A DNA stretch of 64,000 bases from 14-2 sp963628035. Lineage in GTDB: Bacteria; Bacillota; Clostridia; Lachnospirales; Lachnospiraceae. Both the position numbers and the translations under genes were made by a program. Shown here piece after piece: positions 49,318 to 59,455 of the stretch (within the stretch, counting starts at the first letter, position 1; each line of letters opens with the position of its first letter). The notes beneath the pieces are model-generated. The model worked only from the letters and a program-made list of their open reading frames with translations. It was not told the origin of the DNA and searched no databases. Location: contig CAVGED010000128.1 of NCBI GenBank assembly GCA_963628035.1, positions 7,330 to 71,329 of the forward strand, read 5' to 3'.

Positions 49318-51634
49318 CAACCTTTTTAAGCAGGACAGGGAGAAATTTGTCGTGCCGAAATCGGTGCAGGCGGTCATCCCGATGAAAGCCATCTGGGAGG
49401 ACGGCATTTTCCTTGTCGGCAGGAACAAGTATGCCAAGACCTTTAAGTTTGAGGACATCAACTACGCCGTGGCAAGCCGTGAGGACAAGGAAGCGATGTT
49501 TCTGGAATATTCAGAGCTTCTCAATGCCCTCGACAGCGGGGCGACCACGAAGCTCACGATTAACAACCGCAGGCTCAATAAGGCGGATTTTGAGCAGACT
49601 ATCTTAATCCCGATGGCGGAGGACGGTCTGGATAAGTACCGCAGGGAGTACAACAGGATGCTGCTCGATAAGGCGACAGGGGCTAATTCTATCGTGCAGG
49701 ATAAATATGTGACCGTATCGGTGTGCAAGAAGAACATTGAGGAAGCAAGGAATTATTTTTCCCGCATCGGTGCTGACCTTACCGCCCATTTCAACCGTCT
49801 TGGCTCAAAGTGCAGCGAGCTTGATGCAGCCGACAAGCTCCGCATCTTCCACGACTTCTACCGCACGGGCGAGGAAACCGCCTATTCCTTTGATATGGTA
49901 CAGTCCATGCGGAAAGGTCACGATTTTAAGGACTATATCTGCCCCGACACCTTTGAGTTTGAAAAGGATTATTTTAAGATGGGCGACAGGTACGGGCGTG
50001 TGATTTTCCTCAGAGAATACGCCGCCTATATCAAGGACAGCATGGTGGCGGAGCTTTGCGAATTAAACCGTAACATGATGCTCTCCGTGGATGTCGTTCC
50101 CGTTCCCACGGACGAAGCTGTGCGTGAGGTGGAAAACCGTCTGCTCGGCGTGGAAACCAATATCACGAACTGGCAGAGGAAACAAAACCAGAACAACAAC
50201 TTCTCCGCCGTCATCCCCTACGACTTGGAGCAGCAGCGTCGGGAAAGCAAGGAATTTTTAGACGACCTGACGACCCGTGACCAGAGGATGATGTTTGCGG
50301 TGCTGACGATGGTGCATACCGCCGATACCAAAGAGCAGCTTGACAACGACACGGAAGCCCTCTTGACTACGGCACGGAAGCATTTGTGCCAGTTCGCCGT
50401 GCTGAAATATCAGCAGATGGACGGTCTGAATACCGCCCTGCCCTTTGGCGTGAGGAAGATTGACGCATTAAGGACGCTGACAACGGAGAGCCTTGCGGTG
50501 TTTATCCCGTTTAGAGTGCAGGAAATCTACCATAAGGACGGCGTGTACTACGGGCAGAATGTAATCTCCAAAAATATGATTATCGCCAACCGCCGCCACC
50601 TGCTCAACGGTAACTCCTTTATCCTCGGCGTGTCTGGTGCGGGAAAATCCTTTACGGCAAAGGAGGAAATGACGAACATCATACTGACCGACCCCAATGC
50701 CGATGTGATTGTCATAGACCCAGAGCGAGAGTATTCGCCTTTGGTAAGGGCAATGCAGGGCGAGGTCATCCACATCTCGGCAACGAGCGACAACCATATC
50801 AATGCGATGGATATGAACTCCGATTACGGCGACGGTGCAAATCCCGTCATCCTGAAATCGGAGTTTATTTTGTCTTTGTGCGAGCAGCTCATTGGCGGGG
50901 CAAGTCTGGGGGCAAAGCAGAAATCCATCATTGACCGCTGCACGGCAAGCGTCTACCGCTACTATCAGCAGGGCAACTATATGGGAACGCCGCCGACCTT
51001 GCAGGACTTCCGTGAGGAACTGTTGAAGCAGAACGAGCCAGAAGCACAGGAAATCGCCCTTGCCATCGAGCTTTTCACGGACGGCTCTCTCAACACCTTC
51101 GCCAAGCATACCAATGTGGATACTAAGAGCCGCCTTATCTGCTATGACATTTTGGATTTGGGAAAGCAGTTGCAGCCCATCGGTATGCTTGTGGTACTTG
51201 ACAGCATCTTAAACCGTATCACGCAGAACAGGGCGAAAGGAAGGAACACTTTCATTTTCATTGACGAGATTTACCTGCTGTTTCAGCATGAGTATTCCGC
51301 CAACTTCCTCTTTACCCTCTGGAAGCGTGTGCGGAAATACGGGGCGTACTGCACGGGCATTACCCAGAATGTGGACGACCTGTTGCAGAGCCATACGGCG
51401 AGGACGATGCTTGCAAACTCCGAGTTTATCATCATGCTCAATCAGGCATCCACAGACCGTATTGAGCTTGCCAAGCTCCTGAACATCTCCGATTTGCAGA
51501 TGAGCTATATCACGAATGTGGGTGCAGGTCAGGGGCTTCTCAAAGTGGGCAGCTCCCTTGTGCCGTTTGTCAATAAGTTCCCACGCAATACGGAGCTTTA
51601 CAAGCTGATGACGACCAAGTTTGGGGAGGTGTAG
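49301..51634 (+). CDS. virB4: VirB4-like secretion ATPase
   Basis: 777-residue ATPase that powers the type IV secretion channel. Walker A GVSGAGKS at about 443-450, Walker B NTFIFIDEIYLLF, and the late GITQNVDDLL and NSEFIIMLNQA motifs are all present. Length and order fit VirB4/TraE of Tn1549-like ICEs. AAGGAGG precedes the ATG. The frame is intact. Confidence 0.93.
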   Translation: MIKTLNNLFKQDREKFVVPKSVQAVIPMKAIWEDGIFLVGRNKYAKTFKFEDINYAVASREDKEAMFLEYSELLNALDSGATTKLTINNRRLNKADFEQTILIPMAEDGLDKYRREYNRMLLDKATGANSIVQDKYVTVSVCKKNIEEARNYFSRIGADLTAHFNRLGSKCSELDAADKLRIFHDFYRTGEETAYSFDMVQSMRKGHDFKDYICPDTFEFEKDYFKMGDRYGRVIFLREYAAYIKDSMVAELCELNRNMMLSVDVVPVPTDEAVREVENRLLGVETNITNWQRKQNQNNNFSAVIPYDLEQQRRESKEFLDDLTTRDQRMMFAVLTMVHTADTKEQLDNDTEALLTTARKHLCQFAVLKYQQMDGLNTALPFGVRKIDALRTLTTESLAVFIPFRVQEIYHKDGVYYGQNVISKNMIIANRRHLLNGNSFILGVSGAGKSFTAKEEMTNIILTDPNADVIVIDPEREYSPLVRAMQGEVIHISATSDNHINAMDMNSDYGDGANPVILKSEFILSLCEQLIGGASLGAKQKSIIDRCTASVYRYYQQGNYMGTPPTLQDFREELLKQNEPEAQEIALAIELFTDGSLNTFAKHTNVDTKSRLICYDILDLGKQLQPIGMLVVLDSILNRITQNRAKGRNTFIFIDEIYLLFQHEYSANFLFTLWKRVRKYGAYCTGITQNVDDLLQSHTARTMLANSEFIIMLNQASTDRIELAKLLNISDLQMSYITNVGAGQGLLKVGSSLVPFVNKFPRNTELYKLMTTKFGEV

Positions 51635-51637
51635 GAT

Positions 51638-52042
51638 ATGGCGGATATAAGGTTTAACGGCACAGCCCACCGTGATTTCTTTCTGGAAAATATGATAAAA
51701 TGCAGAGTAAATGACTGTTACCACAGGGCATTTTTCTATGTGATGGGTATCGCTTCGGAAACAAGGGCAAATATCAATCAGATGTTTGACTTTAAGAATG
51801 ACTGGATTATCCCAGAGGGGATGCACGGCGGATGGCAGACAAGCGGCACAGTCAAGGTCTGCCACCTTGCTTTTAATCTCTGGAACGGTTACGCCGAGGA
51901 AGGGCGGGAACGGTACTTCACGCCAGAGGAATTATTCTGCTGCGAGTTCGCCCCGTACTTTATGGAGAGCATTAAGGTCAGGTATCCTGAATATTGCAGG
52001 GATTTACCCACGCACAAAAAGCAGACCGAGCATACACGGTAA
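51638..52042 (+). CDS. DUF6075-like protein
   Basis: 134-residue soluble protein of unknown function resembling the DUF6075 group (FYVMGIASETRANINQMFDF, GGWQTSGTVKVCHLAFNLWNG). It follows virB4 by three bases. Homologues are often seen in clostridial ICEs and prophages; no activity is known. Confidence 0.6.
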   Translation: MADIRFNGTAHRDFFLENMIKCRVNDCYHRAFFYVMGIASETRANINQMFDFKNDWIIPEGMHGGWQTSGTVKVCHLAFNLWNGYAEEGRERYFTPEELFCCEFAPYFMESIKVRYPEYCRDLPTHKKQTEHTR

Positions 52043-52126
52043 ATGTAATCTCAAAAAATGAAATACCCTGCGGGCATACCATTATGCCCAGAAAACAGGG
52101 CGAATGAAAGAAAGGAAAACAAGCCT

Positions 52127-52906
52127 ATGAATTTGAAAAAATATCAATCTGTTATCTGCGTTATCGCTGCCGTTGCCCTTTTAGGGTCGGCGGCTTTCTG
52201 CGGCTTCCATATCTACCACCACTACGCACAGGTGGATGAGCAGGAGGAAGTGTTTGACAGTCTCGCGGAGGTTGTGGAGAACGCCCCTGCGGAGGAGGAA
52301 ACAAACGAGGATACGCCCGTCAGCGAGGGCGAAGATGTGCTTGCCAAGTATCAGGAATTGTATTTGCAGAATGAGGACATGGTTGGTTGGATTGCCATTG
52401 ACGGTACAGCTATCAACTATCCCGTTATGCAGAGCAAGAACAATCCCGACTTCTATCTGAAGCACAGCTTTGAAAAGGAGTACAGCGATTTGGGCGTGCC
52501 GTATATCCAAGAGAACTGCGACATCCTCTCAAGCGACAACCTGATTATCTACGGTCATCACATCAAAGGGCAAAAGATGTTCGGGGCGCTCGCGAATTAC
52601 AAGGATAAGGGCTTCTATGAGGAACACAAGACCATCCAGTTTGACACATTGACCGAGCAGGGCGGGTATGAAATCATCGCCGTCTTTAAGACCGTTGCGT
52701 ACAGTGCGGAGGGCTACCGCTACTACGATTTTGTGGATGCGGAGAACGAGGACGAATTTAACGCCTATATCAAAAAATGCAGGGAGCTTGCCCTGTATGA
52801 TACGGGCGTGACCGCCGAGTACGGCGACAGGCTCATTACCCTCTCCACCTGCGAATACTCCGCCCAGAACGGCAGGCTTGTGATTGTGGCAAAACGGGTA
52901 GTGTAG
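52127..52906 (+). CDS. srtB: Class B sortase
   Basis: 259-residue membrane-anchored transpeptidase. An N-terminal helix (about 8-28) precedes the sortase B fold with GWIAIDGTAINYPVMQ, the catalytic His in IIYGHHI, and Cys242 in ITLSTCEYS followed by the Arg-containing GRLVIVAKR. It probably anchors the ICE's own surface proteins (adhesin at 22908, TPKTG motif) to the wall. AGAAAGGA upstream. It lies between the secretion ATPase and the wall hydrolase. Confidence 0.9.
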   Translation: MNLKKYQSVICVIAAVALLGSAAFCGFHIYHHYAQVDEQEEVFDSLAEVVENAPAEEETNEDTPVSEGEDVLAKYQELYLQNEDMVGWIAIDGTAINYPVMQSKNNPDFYLKHSFEKEYSDLGVPYIQENCDILSSDNLIIYGHHIKGQKMFGALANYKDKGFYEEHKTIQFDTLTEQGGYEIIAVFKTVAYSAEGYRYYDFVDAENEDEFNAYIKKCRELALYDTGVTAEYGDRLITLSTCEYSAQNGRLVIVAKRVV

Positions 52907-52939
52907 CAGCCGCAGAAATTTACGGAAGGGAGGTTTGCT

Positions 52940-54748
52940 ATGGCTGATATTAAGACCAGAGATGCGATAAAAGGCACGATAAAGACCATAGACAAAGCCG
53001 CCATTGCTTCGGAGCGTATGAAATCCGCCTATGCCAAAACGAAAGAGAAAGCGGAACAGGGCTATTATGCCGACGAAGGCTCTGCCACCGAGTATGCGAC
53101 GGATAAAATCTCTTATGGTGCAGACCGCATCAAGGACGAGGGCATCCACCAATTCAATAAGCAGGGACAGAAATCCGTCCAGACCACGAAAGAGAATATC
53201 GGCAATGCAAAGGACAAGGTATCGGACTTCAAGCAGAAACGGGCGGTGAAAGCCGCCGAGAAGAAAAAAGCACAGGCTGCTGCAGAACAGAACGGCTCAC
53301 AGCTCCATTACGAAGCTGCGAGCCGTTCCTCTGCTTCTGGCACTTATGCTGATAGAAAGCCCGAAGCTCCCCAGACTACCGAAAACCCTTTGATAAAGAC
53401 AAGACGGCAGGGAAAACGGACGATTAAGACCACCGCCAGAAATACGGAGAAAACGGTCAAATCCACAGCGAAAGGCACAATCAAGACCGCCGAAAACGGC
53501 GTGAAAACCGCACAGGCGACCTCTAAGACGGCGATTAAGACCACGGAGCAGACTATTCAGGCAACGCAGGCGGCGGCAAAGGCATCTGCCAAAGCCGCCC
53601 AGAAAGCGGCACAGACGGCGAAAGCCACCGCAAAGGCGACAGCCGAAGCAACGAAAACGGCGGTCAAGGCTACCGTTTCCGCAGTTAAGGCGATTATCGC
53701 AGGCACAAAGGCGTTGGTTTCCGCTTTGATTGCAGGCGGTTGGATTGCCGTTGTGATAATCCTGATTGTCGTCCTGCTTGGGTGTGCTGTGTCCTTATTT
53801 GGCGGCGGCAGCGACAGCACGTCCTATACTCCCGTGAGTGCGGAGGTGGAAGCCTACGAGCCGTTGATACAGAAATATGCCAAGCAGTACGGCATCCCCG
53901 AATATGTGGAGCTTATCAAGGCGGTGATGATGCAGGAAAGCGGCGGGCGTGGGCTTGACCCCATGCAGGCGGCGGAGGGCAGCTTTAACACAAGGTATCC
54001 CCATGAGCCAAACGGGATACAAGACCCAGAGTATTCCATACAATGCGGCGTACAGGAGCTAAAGGCAGCCCTAATCTCCGCCGAGGTAGAAAACCCCATT
54101 GACATGGAGCGTATCAAGCTCGCCTTGCAGGGCTACAACTTCGGCAACGGCTATATCACATGGGCAAAGAGCAACTACGGCGGCTATTCCTATGCCAATG
54201 CGGTTGAATTTTCGACCATGCAGGCACAGCGGTTAGGTTGGGATAGTTACGGCGACACGCAGTACCCCGCCCATGTGCTTCGCTACTACCCCTACGGGCG
54301 GGTATTCACAAGTGGCGGTAATCAGGCAATCGTAGAAGTTGCGTTGATTCAGCTCGGCAACGAGGGAGGTCAGCCTTATTGGAGCTGGTACGGATTTGAC
54401 GGGCGTGTGGAATGGTGTGCCTGCTTCGTGTCGTGGTGTGCCGACCAATGCGGTTATCTGGAAAGCGGCATCGTGCCGAAATTCTCCCTCTGTTCGGATG
54501 GTGTGAACTGGTTTAACGGTAATGGGCAATGGCAGGGAAAGGATTATGAGCCGAAAGCGGGCGACATTATCTTTTTCGACTGGAGCAAGGACGGGCAGGA
54601 CGGCGACGCCGACCATGTGGGCATCGTGGAGAAATGCGAGAACGGCGTTGTCTATACCGTGGAGGGCAACTCTGGCGACGCCTGCCGACAGAACAGTTAC
54701 CCCGTCGGGTACTACGAAATCCTCGGCTACGGCTGTCCGAGCTATTAG
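52940..54748 (+). CDS. VirB1-like wall hydrolase, lysozyme and CHAP domains
   Basis: 602-residue bifunctional hydrolase that opens the wall for the transfer channel. Residues 1-255 are a long Lys/Ala/Thr-rich region of irregular repeats (TAKATAEATKTAVKAT); a transmembrane helix follows at about 265-290. A lysozyme-like domain (about 305-435, with catalytic Glu in AVMMQESGG) comes next, then a CHAP/NlpC-type peptidase (about 455-602, Cys in EWCACFVSWCA and His in ADHVGIVE). Orientation with the large catalytic part outside fits CwlT-type proteins. GGGAGG upstream. Confidence 0.9.
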   Translation: MADIKTRDAIKGTIKTIDKAAIASERMKSAYAKTKEKAEQGYYADEGSATEYATDKISYGADRIKDEGIHQFNKQGQKSVQTTKENIGNAKDKVSDFKQKRAVKAAEKKKAQAAAEQNGSQLHYEAASRSSASGTYADRKPEAPQTTENPLIKTRRQGKRTIKTTARNTEKTVKSTAKGTIKTAENGVKTAQATSKTAIKTTEQTIQATQAAAKASAKAAQKAAQTAKATAKATAEATKTAVKATVSAVKAIIAGTKALVSALIAGGWIAVVIILIVVLLGCAVSLFGGGSDSTSYTPVSAEVEAYEPLIQKYAKQYGIPEYVELIKAVMMQESGGRGLDPMQAAEGSFNTRYPHEPNGIQDPEYSIQCGVQELKAALISAEVENPIDMERIKLALQGYNFGNGYITWAKSNYGGYSYANAVEFSTMQAQRLGWDSYGDTQYPAHVLRYYPYGRVFTSGGNQAIVEVALIQLGNEGGQPYWSWYGFDGRVEWCACFVSWCADQCGYLESGIVPKFSLCSDGVNWFNGNGQWQGKDYEPKAGDIIFFDWSKDGQDGDADHVGIVEKCENGVVYTVEGNSGDACRQNSYPVGYYEILGYGCPSY

Positions 54749-54760
54749 GAAAAGGGCGAA

Positions 54761-54799
54761 AGAAAAACCAGAGGTTTATTCCTCTGGCTCTTTTGCCTT
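54761..54799 (+). repeat. 39-base direct repeat, left side of surface-protein cassette
   Basis: Matches 59456-59494 with two mismatches. It includes a CCAGAGG/CCTCTGG hairpin and, on the minus strand, the last codons (KAKEPEE) and stop of the HTH gene that ends at 59471. Confidence 0.85.
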
Positions 54800-54833
54800 A
54801 CATATTTTTGTTATATGCAGATATGAAAAATGA

Positions 54834-56576
54834 TTATTCTTCAATGATTGGAATGACTATATTTTCAAAGGCATTTCGCATCTTAGGATGGCGAATGAGG
54901 AAGTGGATGGCAGGAGTTTTGTTCTTTGATACAATTACCCATTTTCCTTCGTGAATGCTTATCTGTATATTCCGAAAAGCGGAGAATGAATTTTCTAAAA
55001 CGCTATAATTGGACTGTTGCTTTTTATATTCATGTATCAAATGCAAATGTTCTTGATAGTCATCCCAAGTATAAAAGACATCCTTTTCATAAAACATTCC
55101 CGAAAGTGACAGCACCATTGGAAATTGCTCAAACTCCTCTTTTGACAGCATAGGAATCTCCTCTGTAATGTGACTATGCTGTAATATTTTATTTGTAAGT
55201 TCACGCTGAACGGCAACATATTGTCTGATTTGTGCTTGTTCTGCTTCTGGGATATGATTGTAGCTTAAAATCCGACTAATTAAGTCATCTGTTGCCGTGT
55301 GCAGCGATAAAGATGACAGAATAAAATATCGGTTTCCTTCGGTATCCACATCCGCTTGCAGAAAGCTGCTATAAGACTGCGTATGTTCCTTACGATAAAT
55401 TTTCATAAGCGGCGACGCTATGGATAAAAGGCGGTTTGCACGCTTTTTATAATATGCCACTTCGTCTTTATTTTTTGTCAGGTAATATCTGCCTTCGCTA
55501 TGGTATCCGCTGATTGCTTCGCCCGTCAATGCCACGCTTCCCGATACTTTCAGAAAGTGAGAAAAGGCATTGTTTTGCGTACCTTTCAGATAATACGGGG
55601 AAATCTGTCCTGTCATATACATGGGTATCCAGCTTTCAAGCCCTAACATCATGTCCGAAAAAGAACGGTCTATATTGTGGATTTGGTTTAGATGCAGACC
55701 TTTTTTCAGCATCAAAGCCATACCAAACATCCATTTTTTCGGAAATTCAGGGTCTTTCGCCATCTCACTCATAGGCATATCGCTGTACATAATGACAGGC
55801 TCGTTAGACTTGGAAAGTACGGTTGCTTTCAGAAAAGCCAGTTCGCTCTCCATCATTTCCTTTAATCCGAAATAGCTCTTGGATGTCGGAAGCTGAAACG
55901 GAGCCGATGGAACTTTTAACTCATCAAAATGGATAGCACGGATATATTCGTTCAGATTGAAAGTATCTAATTTTTCCAGAAAACTAATCAAGGAATCCAT
56001 GGAACGGGTGATTTTGCTTGATTCATTGGAAAGCCATTTTACCAACAATGATTGGTAGGCGGTATAGGTAGCAAATTCCTCTGGATTGCAGCCAATCAGG
56101 TCTGCGACCATCGCCTTTTGGGAATCGTTTTGATAACGGCGGACAATAAATTCCGCAACACCCGAAGCAAACTCCTGCGGATTGGCGGGCTGCCGTTTCC
56201 CGTTTCTGATACGGGAAATGTAGGAAGCATCGTAATTCAAAAATCTGGAAATCTCGGCAATGCTGATAGACAAAGTGTCTAACAAGATGTTGAAGTTTAT
56301 CCGCAGCGTTTCCATATCTATTGCGTCGTTTTTGACAAACGAAACCAATGCGTCCGATACAGACTGCACTGTAACACCAGTGATTTCCTTGTTTTCAGCG
56401 ATGCGGACAACGCCTTCAACAAGGCTTAAAAGGTTTTCCGAATTTGCTTCTGGAACACGCTCCCCAGACCGATAACGGCTGATGGTAGCGGCAGAAAGAC
56501 CAGAGTTTTCGGACAAATCTTTTGCGGAACAATCCAACAATTCAATATATTCAGCTAATTTATCTTTAAATTCCAT
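54834..56576 (-). CDS. Large XRE-type regulator with two HTH domains
   Basis: 580-residue protein. Two N-terminal helix-turn-helix units (residues about 5-40, KDLSENSGLSAATISRYRSG; about 95-135, IAEISRFLNYDASYISRIRNG) are followed by a 430-residue helical region without a known motif, probably a sensor. AGGAGG is upstream of the ATG on the minus strand. It is divergent from the surface-protein gene, with an inverted repeat over its own -10, so it probably controls both. It lies in an inserted cassette bounded by 39-base repeats. Confidence 0.82.
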   Translation of the reverse strand: MEFKDKLAEYIELLDCSAKDLSENSGLSAATISRYRSGERVPEANSENLLSLVEGVVRIAENKEITGVTVQSVSDALVSFVKNDAIDMETLRINFNILLDTLSISIAEISRFLNYDASYISRIRNGKRQPANPQEFASGVAEFIVRRYQNDSQKAMVADLIGCNPEEFATYTAYQSLLVKWLSNESSKITRSMDSLISFLEKLDTFNLNEYIRAIHFDELKVPSAPFQLPTSKSYFGLKEMMESELAFLKATVLSKSNEPVIMYSDMPMSEMAKDPEFPKKWMFGMALMLKKGLHLNQIHNIDRSFSDMMLGLESWIPMYMTGQISPYYLKGTQNNAFSHFLKVSGSVALTGEAISGYHSEGRYYLTKNKDEVAYYKKRANRLLSIASPLMKIYRKEHTQSYSSFLQADVDTEGNRYFILSSLSLHTATDDLISRILSYNHIPEAEQAQIRQYVAVQRELTNKILQHSHITEEIPMLSKEEFEQFPMVLSLSGMFYEKDVFYTWDDYQEHLHLIHEYKKQQSNYSVLENSFSAFRNIQISIHEGKWVIVSKNKTPAIHFLIRHPKMRNAFENIVIPIIEE

Positions 56577-56592
56577 ATGCTTTCATTCCTCC

Positions 56593-56621
56593 TGTTGTAT
56601 GGCTACTTATATTATACAACA
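56593..56621. promoter_or_regulatory. Inverted repeat over the regulator promoter
   Basis: TGTTGTAT ... ATACAACA, a perfect 8-base inverted repeat with 13 bases between, overlapping the -10 and start region of the minus-strand promoter; probable autoregulatory operator. Confidence 0.55.
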
Positions 56622-56638
56622 GCAGACCTTGATTGCAA
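56611..56638 (-). promoter_or_regulatory. Promoter of the XRE-type regulator
   Basis: On the minus strand: -35 TTGCAA, 16-base spacer, perfect -10 TATAAT. Confidence 0.65.
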
Positions 56639-56799
56639 CATTGCGATTTCCGAAGTGGCATGGTCAGCTTGGAAAGAATCAAGATAATCCCTTGAATTCC
56701 TGATATAATTAGAGCGAATCTTATTTGTCTTTCATGTTCTCCCAAATAGGTGGGCATAGGCGATAGATTACGATATTAGAAAACAAGGAGGCTTCTATT

Positions 56800-58575
56800 A
56801 TGAAAACAATGAAGAAGTGTAATGGAAAACTGCTGAGTATTCTGCTTGTGCTTTGTATGGTACTGTCGATTGTACCGATAACCGCATTTGCGGAAGAAGT
56901 GGAGAACCTGGAGTTTCTTCCCCAAGGAGTAACTCGTTCTACTGAGTGGAAGAACCCATATCACACGCAAGTCAATGTAACTGCCAATGTTACCGTTAAG
57001 GGTTCGGATGGCACGGTGATTGAAACGACACAGGTAAGTAAAAGCAGTGGCGATTTTGTGAAAGGAAATCTAACCGACGAAGCGGTAGAGACCGCACTTG
57101 CAAATCTCCAGACAGAGATTGAAACGCCATATAAAGCCAAAGGAACCGTTACACGCGAAAACGGGAGCGGGCAGTTAATTGTAGACCATTTAGAGAGTGA
57201 AACTTTTTATATTTTCACTCCCACATCGGGTGATCCAGTTGATTTTAGCACGAATTTAGATGCCGCAAAGCAGTACTTCAGTGAACACACGGATGCAGTT
57301 GGTACTTTCACCAGAATTCTGGATGTTCACGAATATCGGAAATGGGATTACACCTATGACCTGAATGTTCAGAAAGCCAGTCAGCCGACAAACACCATCC
57401 CTGCGGCGACGATTGAGAATGCGAAATTCAACTATCAGCCGGGCGATGCACCGCAGGCCACAGCATGGGTAGCCATTGACGATATAGATAAATATGAGAT
57501 CGCCTATGAATGCTGGCAGCAGTTTGAAAACAACGAACCCGTTGCCGCCTGGTATTCCGATAACGGCTCGCACGGTTCACTGCCGACCATCACGGCGTTT
57601 GAAAGCGGAAAGAGCTATGTGTATTCCCTTATGTTGAAGCCGAAGGACGGATATTCCTTCAGCAGTGAAACCGTCATTACCGTGAACGGAAAAAAAGTAT
57701 CGGCACCTTTCGTTGGCGGTTCTATGTATATCCCCGCCATTAAAACGATTACGATGCCTACCATAAAAGTCATTGATGTGGTGGAGATCAATGGCGCCAC
57801 CGTCAGCTTCAAGGACGGCGATAAACCCGTATTCACCGGTGATGTGCCCGATGATGTATACTACGTACTCCGAGCTGCGTGGTGGGAGCTGAACAGCACG
57901 ACCGGCCTGATCTCTACAGAACCAGAGTTTGGAAGCGGAATTTATGAAAATAAAATTACGACTTTTGAAGCCGGAAAGACCTATCATTACGGTGTGTATG
58001 TGGTGGCCTATGGCGATGTCGGAAATATCCGCTATATATTCGGCCCTGACACCAAGCTGAAGATCAACGGCGAATTTGTGAATTATACGCGCTACGAGGG
58101 CGATGAGAGTAACGGTTCCGACGGCACTATGTGGGTTCTCACCGATCTGACCATGACGCCGACGACATCTTCCCATACCCATAGTTATGGAACAGATTGG
58201 AAGTCAGACGCAGACACCCATTGGCATGAATGCTCCTGCGGCAGCATCGCAGACAAAGCGGCTCACGATATGGAAACAAAGAACGCTAAGGACGCAACGG
58301 CAACGGAAAAAGGCTATACTGGCGACAAAGTGTGCAAGGTATGCGGTTATACCGTAAAGGGCGAAGAAATTCCTGCAACAGGAAATACGAATATGACAAA
58401 GCCGAATGGAAATACAAACGATAACAGTAATATGCAGAATGATGGTAAGACTACAGAAAGTCCAAAAACAGGCGATGAAAGTAATCTTATACTTTGGTTT
58501 GTGGTGCTGTTTGCATCCATTGCAGGTGTAATTGGCACGGTAACATATGGAAGAAAGAAAAAATGTGTCAAATAG
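56800..58575 (+). CDS. Wall-anchored surface protein
   Basis: 591-residue secreted protein. A signal peptide (1-31, LLSILLVLCMVLSIVPITAFA) is followed by a long beta-rich region without a clear family. Near residues 465-525 is a His/Cys repeat module (WHECSCGSIADKAAHD and CKVCGYTVKGEEIPATG) common in Lachnospiraceae surface proteins. The end has SPKTGD, a hydrophobic helix and basic residues. AAGGAGG lies before the ATG. The sortase just downstream is its probable anchor enzyme, and the divergent XRE regulator its probable controller. Confidence 0.85.
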   Translation: MKTMKKCNGKLLSILLVLCMVLSIVPITAFAEEVENLEFLPQGVTRSTEWKNPYHTQVNVTANVTVKGSDGTVIETTQVSKSSGDFVKGNLTDEAVETALANLQTEIETPYKAKGTVTRENGSGQLIVDHLESETFYIFTPTSGDPVDFSTNLDAAKQYFSEHTDAVGTFTRILDVHEYRKWDYTYDLNVQKASQPTNTIPAATIENAKFNYQPGDAPQATAWVAIDDIDKYEIAYECWQQFENNEPVAAWYSDNGSHGSLPTITAFESGKSYVYSLMLKPKDGYSFSSETVITVNGKKVSAPFVGGSMYIPAIKTITMPTIKVIDVVEINGATVSFKDGDKPVFTGDVPDDVYYVLRAAWWELNSTTGLISTEPEFGSGIYENKITTFEAGKTYHYGVYVVAYGDVGNIRYIFGPDTKLKINGEFVNYTRYEGDESNGSDGTMWVLTDLTMTPTTSSHTHSYGTDWKSDADTHWHECSCGSIADKAAHDMETKNAKDATATEKGYTGDKVCKVCGYTVKGEEIPATGNTNMTKPNGNTNDNSNMQNDGKTTESPKTGDESNLILWFVVLFASIAGVIGTVTYGRKKKCVK

Positions 58576-58673
58576 TTCAAGCATGATAAAACTTTAAGCA
58601 CAGGCGGTGGCGGAGTGCATTCTGTCATCGCCTGTTTGTTTAAGAATACTGGGATATGCTTGGAGGGCAGGAG

Positions 58674-59444
58674 TTGAAATATAAGAGAACAATAACGGCA
58701 GCAATTTTACGCTTATGTCTGCTTTTTATGGCGGCAGCATTATATCGTATATATAATTATAGGAAGCAAGAGCAAGCTAACAGTCGTCTTAACGATGACC
58801 TTGTGGATATGGCGGTAATTCCAACGGATGGCAATGATACGCCGCAAGAAAATCTTTCTCAAAGGTCAGAAAATGAAGCTGCTCCTATAATTGTAGATTT
58901 TGATGTGCTATGTCAGGAAAATCAGGATATTGTGGGCTGGCTCTATTGTGCGGATTCTATAATCAATTATCCTGTTGTGCAAGGCGATGACAATGACTAC
59001 TACCTTCATCATTTGTTAGATGGAAGTGAAAATTCGTCAGGAACTCTTTTTGTAGATTTCCGTAATGCCGAGGATTTTTCTGACTGGCATACAATTTTTT
59101 TCGGTCACAATATGCGGAATGATACTATGTTTGGAACTTTGACCGAATATGCCAGTCAGGAGTATTATGATGCCCATCCTGTTATGTATCTGCTTACGCC
59201 TATGCAGAATTATAAAATTGAACTTGTTGCAGGATATGTTACTTCCTTTAACTCAGAAATATATGGAATAAAAAAGAGCATAGAGGAACGAAATACACTT
59301 TTGCAGACAGCTTTGGATAAGTCTGATTTTAATAGTGCAGCAGACATCAATGATGATGACCAACTTATCACACTATCCACCTGTTCATACGAATATGAAA
59401 ATGCTCGTTATGTACTGATAGGTGTTTTGCGGGAAATAGCATAA
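58674..59444 (+). CDS. Class B sortase, second copy
   Basis: 256-residue sortase with an N-terminal helix, GWLYCADSIINYPVVQGDDN, the catalytic His in FFGHNMRND, and Cys237 in ITLSTCSYEYENARYVL. It differs clearly from the sortase at 52127, so it arrived with the cassette rather than by recent duplication. I take the TTG start with GGAGG seven bases upstream. It is 98 bases after its likely substrate gene. Confidence 0.88.
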   Translation: MKYKRTITAAILRLCLLFMAAALYRIYNYRKQEQANSRLNDDLVDMAVIPTDGNDTPQENLSQRSENEAAPIIVDFDVLCQENQDIVGWLYCADSIINYPVVQGDDNDYYLHHLLDGSENSSGTLFVDFRNAEDFSDWHTIFFGHNMRNDTMFGTLTEYASQEYYDAHPVMYLLTPMQNYKIELVAGYVTSFNSEIYGIKKSIEERNTLLQTALDKSDFNSAADINDDDQLITLSTCSYEYENARYVLIGVLREIA

Positions 59445-59455
59445 CTCTGCATAAT

